Source of the DNA: CAJMGO01 sp900557305
Lineage (GTDB): Bacteria; Bacillota_I; Bacilli_A; RF39; UBA660
Direction of reading: 5' to 3'
DNA length: 64,000 bases
Assembly: GCA_905212975.1 (NCBI GenBank)
Contig: CAJMGO010000003.1
Coordinates: 1 to 64,000 of the forward strand
Positions 60,739 through 64,000 of this stretch are shown piece after piece. Each line of letters opens with the position of its first letter. The stretch's first letter is position 1. The position numbers were made by a program, and so were the translations under genes. A model generated the notes under the pieces. That model did no database searches, had not been told where the DNA came from, and saw only the letters and a list, made by a program, of their open reading frames with translations.

Positions 60739-62025
60739 ATGAAAATTGCTAATGTTAAAGGTGGTTATGATTTTTTGCCACAAGAAGAAAAAATTAGAAA
60801 TTACATTAAAGAAACTTTAAAAGAAGTGTTTGAATTGTATGGATACTTTTCAATTGAAACACCAATAATAACATATTATGATATTTTAACTGATAAATAT
60901 GATGATGAAAGTGATATATTAAAGGAAATATATAAATTAAGTGATCAAGGTGACAGAAAATTAGGTTTAAGATATGATTTGACTGTACCTTTTGCAAAAT
61001 TTATTGCATTAAATAAAAATAAAATTAAATATCCATTTAAAAGATATGAAATAGCTAAAGTGTTTAGAGATGGACCTGTAAAAACAGGAAGAGATAGGGA
61101 ATTTACACAATGTGATGTAGATGTCGTTGGTTTGGATGGACAGTTTGTTGAAGCAGAACTCTTAAGTCTATATAGAGATGCATTTAAAAGACTTGGAATA
61201 GATATTATTATAAAATATAATAGTAGAAAATTAATGATGGGTTTGATGATTGAAAATGGGGTTTCTGAAGATATGATATCAATAGTTACAACTATTGTTG
61301 ATAAAAAAGATAAATTATCAATTGATGAATTTGAAAATTTAATGCTAAAATATGGAATAAAAAAGAAAAATATTGATTCTTTAGCATCAACATTTAGTTT
61401 ATCGTTAGATGAATTAAATAGTAAGTATTTAAATAGTGATAATAAATTTATTAAAGATGGATTAAATGAATTGAATGAATTAAATACTTATATTGTGAAT
61501 TTAGGGTTACAAGAAATTTGTACTTTTTCACCATCACTAGCTCGCGGTCAAAATTATTATACTGGAAATGTTTTTGAAGTATATGAAAAAAATAATAAAA
61601 TATCTGGTTCCATTGGTGGTGGTGGAAGATATGATAATATGATTACGAATTTTATTGATGATGGAAATTTATATCCTACTGTTGGTATAAGTTTTGGTTT
61701 ATCTTCAATATATGAATTATTAAAAGATGAGCAAAAAGTAAGTAATCAAGCTCAGATAGATATATTTATAATTTCAATGAATGAACCTGTTACATCACTA
61801 AAGGTAGCTTCTGAATTACGAAAATTAGGATATAAGGTTGAAATTGATACTAGTAATAAAAAAATAAAGAAACTTTTTGAATATGCGAATAAAGAAAATA
61901 TAAAATATGTTATTGTATTGGGTGAAGATGAAATTAAAAACGAAAAATTTAGAATAAAAGATATGTTTAACAAAAAAGAATATGAAATTGATATGAATGA
62001 AATTTCTAAAATTAATGATATATAA
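60739..62025 (+). CDS. hisS: Histidyl-tRNA synthetase
   Basis: 428 residues, class II synthetase charging tRNA-His. Motif 1 region (KETLKEVFELYGYFSIETPI), motif 2 (FRDGPVKTGRDREFTQCDVD), the histidine-specific LARGQNYYTG and motif 3 (GGGGRYDNM) are intact, with the anticodon-binding alpha/beta domain at about 335-428. TATAAT and AGAGGAGG lie upstream. Its leader is duplicated 840 bases upstream. No T-box is seen and no aspS partner follows; aspS lies elsewhere in this window. Confidence 0.97.
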   Translation: MKIANVKGGYDFLPQEEKIRNYIKETLKEVFELYGYFSIETPIITYYDILTDKYDDESDILKEIYKLSDQGDRKLGLRYDLTVPFAKFIALNKNKIKYPFKRYEIAKVFRDGPVKTGRDREFTQCDVDVVGLDGQFVEAELLSLYRDAFKRLGIDIIIKYNSRKLMMGLMIENGVSEDMISIVTTIVDKKDKLSIDEFENLMLKYGIKKKNIDSLASTFSLSLDELNSKYLNSDNKFIKDGLNELNELNTYIVNLGLQEICTFSPSLARGQNYYTGNVFEVYEKNNKISGSIGGGGRYDNMITNFIDDGNLYPTVGISFGLSSIYELLKDEQKVSNQAQIDIFIISMNEPVTSLKVASELRKLGYKVEIDTSNKKIKKLFEYANKENIKYVIVLGEDEIKNEKFRIKDMFNKKEYEIDMNEISKINDI

Positions 62026-62100
62026 GTAAGTGTTAATGCAGATTCAAAATTTATAAAGTAATTAGATAAATAATTTATTGTAAAAAAATGTTGAAAAAAC

Positions 62101-62129
62101 TTGTTTAATGTTGATAAATAAGGTATACT
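62101..62129 (+). promoter_or_regulatory. Promoter of the hydrolase/PlsC-like operon
   Basis: TTGTTT (62101-62106), 17-base spacer, TATACT (62124-62129), about 60 bases before the hydrolase start. Confidence 0.65.
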
Positions 62130-62190
62130 GATGGTATGTAGTTGTAGTGTGTTGTTTGTAAATGAAGAAGAATAGTGTATGGTGATTAAT

Positions 62191-63096
62191 ATGAAAAAAT
62201 ATTATAATAAGATTTCTTTTAAAAGCAGATTAATTAATTTTTTACTTAGATTTTCGAAAAGTAAACATATCTTTTCAGATGAAAATGAGACAAAAAGATA
62301 TATAGAAAAAATTTCACTTAAAAAGTATAAGATTCCACAAAAGTTAGGTATGAAATTAGAAAAAAGTGATGGTATGACTGTTTACACATATAATGGAACA
62401 ATAGAAAAAACAAAAGATAAAATTTTGCTATATATTCATGGTGGTTCATATATTGAAGAGGCAATATCTTATCAAGTTAAATTTGCTATAAATATTGCTA
62501 AAAAAACAAATTCAACATTAATTATGCCAATATACACTTTAGCACCTAAAGGTAATTATAAAACTATGTACGAATCGATTGACTCTTTATATAAAAAAAT
62601 AAATAAAAAGCGTATAAACTTTTTGGGTGATTCAGCTGGTGGTGGTTTTGTACTATCATATGCAATGTATTTAAGAAATCGTAATATTAATCAACCACAA
62701 AATATTATAATGATGTCTCCATGGCTAGATGTATCAATGTCTAATCCAGAATTGAAAGAATCAGAAAAAAAAGACGCAATAAGTGGCATTGCTGGAAATA
62801 AATATGCCGGAAAATTGTGGGCAGATAAATTAAATGTAAAAAATTATTTGGTAAGTCCTATATATGGAAATTTTAATGATTTGGGAAAAATGACAATAAT
62901 ATCTGGAGAAAAGGATATTTTAAAACCAGATTGTTTAAAACTTAGTAAAATTTTAGATGCTCAAACAATAAAAAATAATTATATTGAATATAAAGGTCAG
63001 GGCCATGATTTTGGCGCCTATCCAACTAAAGAAGGAAAATTACTTATAAATGATATTGTTGAAATAATAAACAGAGGTGATATGGATGAAAAATGA
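62191..63096 (+). CDS. HSL-type alpha/beta hydrolase
   Basis: 301 residues from the ATG at 62191 (GGTGAT upstream; an in-frame ATG at 62179 has no site). The oxyanion motif YIHGGSYIEEA (about 87-97), the nucleophile elbow GDSAGGGF and the C-terminal ISGEKDILKPD and GQGHDFGAYP (acid and histidine of the triad) identify a hormone-sensitive-lipase-type esterase. The natural ester substrate is unknown. It overlaps by eleven bases the following PlsC-like gene, so a role in lipid turnover is reasonable. Confidence 0.9.
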   Translation: MKKYYNKISFKSRLINFLLRFSKSKHIFSDENETKRYIEKISLKKYKIPQKLGMKLEKSDGMTVYTYNGTIEKTKDKILLYIHGGSYIEEAISYQVKFAINIAKKTNSTLIMPIYTLAPKGNYKTMYESIDSLYKKINKKRINFLGDSAGGGFVLSYAMYLRNRNINQPQNIIMMSPWLDVSMSNPELKESEKKDAISGIAGNKYAGKLWADKLNVKNYLVSPIYGNFNDLGKMTIISGEKDILKPDCLKLSKILDAQTIKNNYIEYKGQGHDFGAYPTKEGKLLINDIVEIINRGDMDEK

Positions 63097-64000
63097 AAAT
63101 GATGAATTTAAACCTCTATCTTTTTTTGGAGAATTGTTATTAAAGAATAAAGAATTAAGTGATTATTATTTAAAAAAAAGAAAATATGAATTTGACAATG
63201 GAAAAAATTTAAAAGGATTAAAATGGAGAGATAAATTGCATCCAATTTTACTTCAATTAATTAAATTAAATAGGAAGTATATACTAAAGCAAAATTTAAC
63301 GATAATAAATGATAAAAGGATTCAAACTGATAAACCTGTTATATATGCAATAACACATATAGGTGTATATGATTATCAAATAGTAAGTGAAGCTATTAGA
63401 GAACATCAGTATCCATTTGCAGGTGATCCTGAAACTTTGTATCGTTCGAGTGATGGTGTTGTTTTAGCACTTAATGGACTGATATACTGTGATACAAATT
63501 CAAAAGAAGACAGACATATAGCTTTAGAAACTTCAAAACAATTATTAAAAAATAATGAAAATTTATTAATATATCCGGAGGGAATTTGGAATTTATCACC
63601 AAATCTTTTAGCTTTACCTTTATTTCCTGGGATTATTAATATTGCATTAGAAACTGGTTGTGATATAATTCCTGTTGCTGTGGAACAATATGGTAAAGAT
63701 TTTTATGTAAATATAGGGGAAAATTTTAAAGTTAATTCAATTGGTGATAATTTAGATGAAGCTAGTAGAAAAAAATATATAGAAGAACAAAAAAAAGAAT
63801 TAAGAAATTGCTTAGCATGTTTGAAATGGGAAATATATGAATCTAGGGGTGTTTTTATAAGAAAAAGTATGGGATCTTATGAAAAAGAGTTGAACGAATT
63901 TGTTGAAAACAAATTGAATGAGTGGAAAAATCCTAAAACAAAGAAACAGTATTATGATATGAATATACTAAGAGAAAGAACTTTTAAAGAAAAATATATT
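63086..64000 (+). CDS. PlsC-like acyltransferase, cut by window end
   Basis: The frame from the ATG at 63086 is open to the end of the window (305 codons so far). AGAGGTGAT inside the preceding gene serves as ribosome site. The acyltransferase motifs are AITHIGVYDYQ (H-x4-D, about residues 91-96) and YPEGIWN, followed by FPGIINIALETGCDIIPVAVEQYG. It is longer than the other PlsC-like proteins here, with an N-terminal extension (about 1-65) and a C-terminal region beyond the domain. The lipid substrate is unknown. Confidence 0.88.
   Translation, partial: MKNENDEFKPLSFFGELLLKNKELSDYYLKKRKYEFDNGKNLKGLKWRDKLHPILLQLIKLNRKYILKQNLTIINDKRIQTDKPVIYAITHIGVYDYQIVSEAIREHQYPFAGDPETLYRSSDGVVLALNGLIYCDTNSKEDRHIALETSKQLLKNNENLLIYPEGIWNLSPNLLALPLFPGIINIALETGCDIIPVAVEQYGKDFYVNIGENFKVNSIGDNLDEASRKKYIEEQKKELRNCLACLKWEIYESRGVFIRKSMGSYEKELNEFVENKLNEWKNPKTKKQYYDMNILRERTFKEKYI

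Overview
The window is a very AT-rich stretch of a low-GC Gram-positive-type genome. Nearly all genes lie on the + strand, most ribosome sites are GGAGG or GGTGAT, and short intrinsic terminators separate small operons. TGA ends several intact genes (the Mbeg1-like protein, rmlD, uvsE, rsmE), so the standard bacterial code is used. Two T-box leaders, GatCAB, RecD2, a rhamnose-type surface polysaccharide cluster, a YtxG/YtxH-like pair, a sporulation-type sigma factor and lipoprotein signals together suggest an uncultured, host-associated member of the Bacilli/Mollicutes-related lineages (RF39-like). That placement is inference.

Layout. 1-3.8 kb is accessory: a frame-disrupted small membrane protein, a two-gene operon of unknown function, a 42-residue basic mini-protein on the minus strand, a zinc-metalloprotease-like protein and a GNAT acetyltransferase. 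3.9-10.4 kb holds trpS, a GH31-fold protein that has lost both catalytic aspartates, and a lipid-acylation operon (PlsC-like, acyl-CoA ligase-like, PlsC-like with a disrupted start). 10.5-17 kb holds a transglutaminase-like protein, a CmpB-type membrane protein, an Mbeg1-like hydrolase, a degenerate exonuclease-like protein, an HD protein, map, tRNA-Arg(CCU) and unknown small genes. 17-21.7 kb has a leucine T-box ahead of a small membrane protein and leuS, then a truncated Rpn-type nuclease, a sigma factor and the scrambled remains of a second Rpn copy.

21.8-28.2 kb holds a secreted two-module surface protein, uvsE, trmB, a lipoprotein and several envelope or helical proteins. 28.2-33.8 kb is a coherent module for Asn-tRNA(Asn) synthesis: a T-box whose specifier reads as AAC, then gatC-gatA-gatB-aspS. 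The AspRS carries the RDHGG sequence typical of non-discriminating enzymes, and tRNA-Asn and tRNA-Glu follow directly. 33.8-49.6 kb is a surface-polysaccharide region: rmlA-C-D-B, a frameshifted acyltransferase, GtrA/GtrB/GtrII-like glucosylation genes, an SPFH protein, an ABC exporter and three glycosyltransferases.

49.6-64 kb holds a polysaccharide deacetylase, rsmE, mtaB, recD2, small membrane proteins, a dockerin-bearing glucosaminidase next to a membrane-anchored beta-sandwich protein, a decayed gene with a copied hisS leader, an ASCH protein, hisS, an alpha/beta hydrolase and a PlsC-like acyltransferase cut by the window end.

The observations most worth a second look are the dead GH31 protein, the AAC T-box/GatCAB/AspRS/tRNA module, the dockerin/anchor pair, the minus-strand AT-hook-like mini-protein, and a group of frame-broken or half-duplicated genes. 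Many start codons given here differ from the longest open frame because a clear ribosome site lies inside it.
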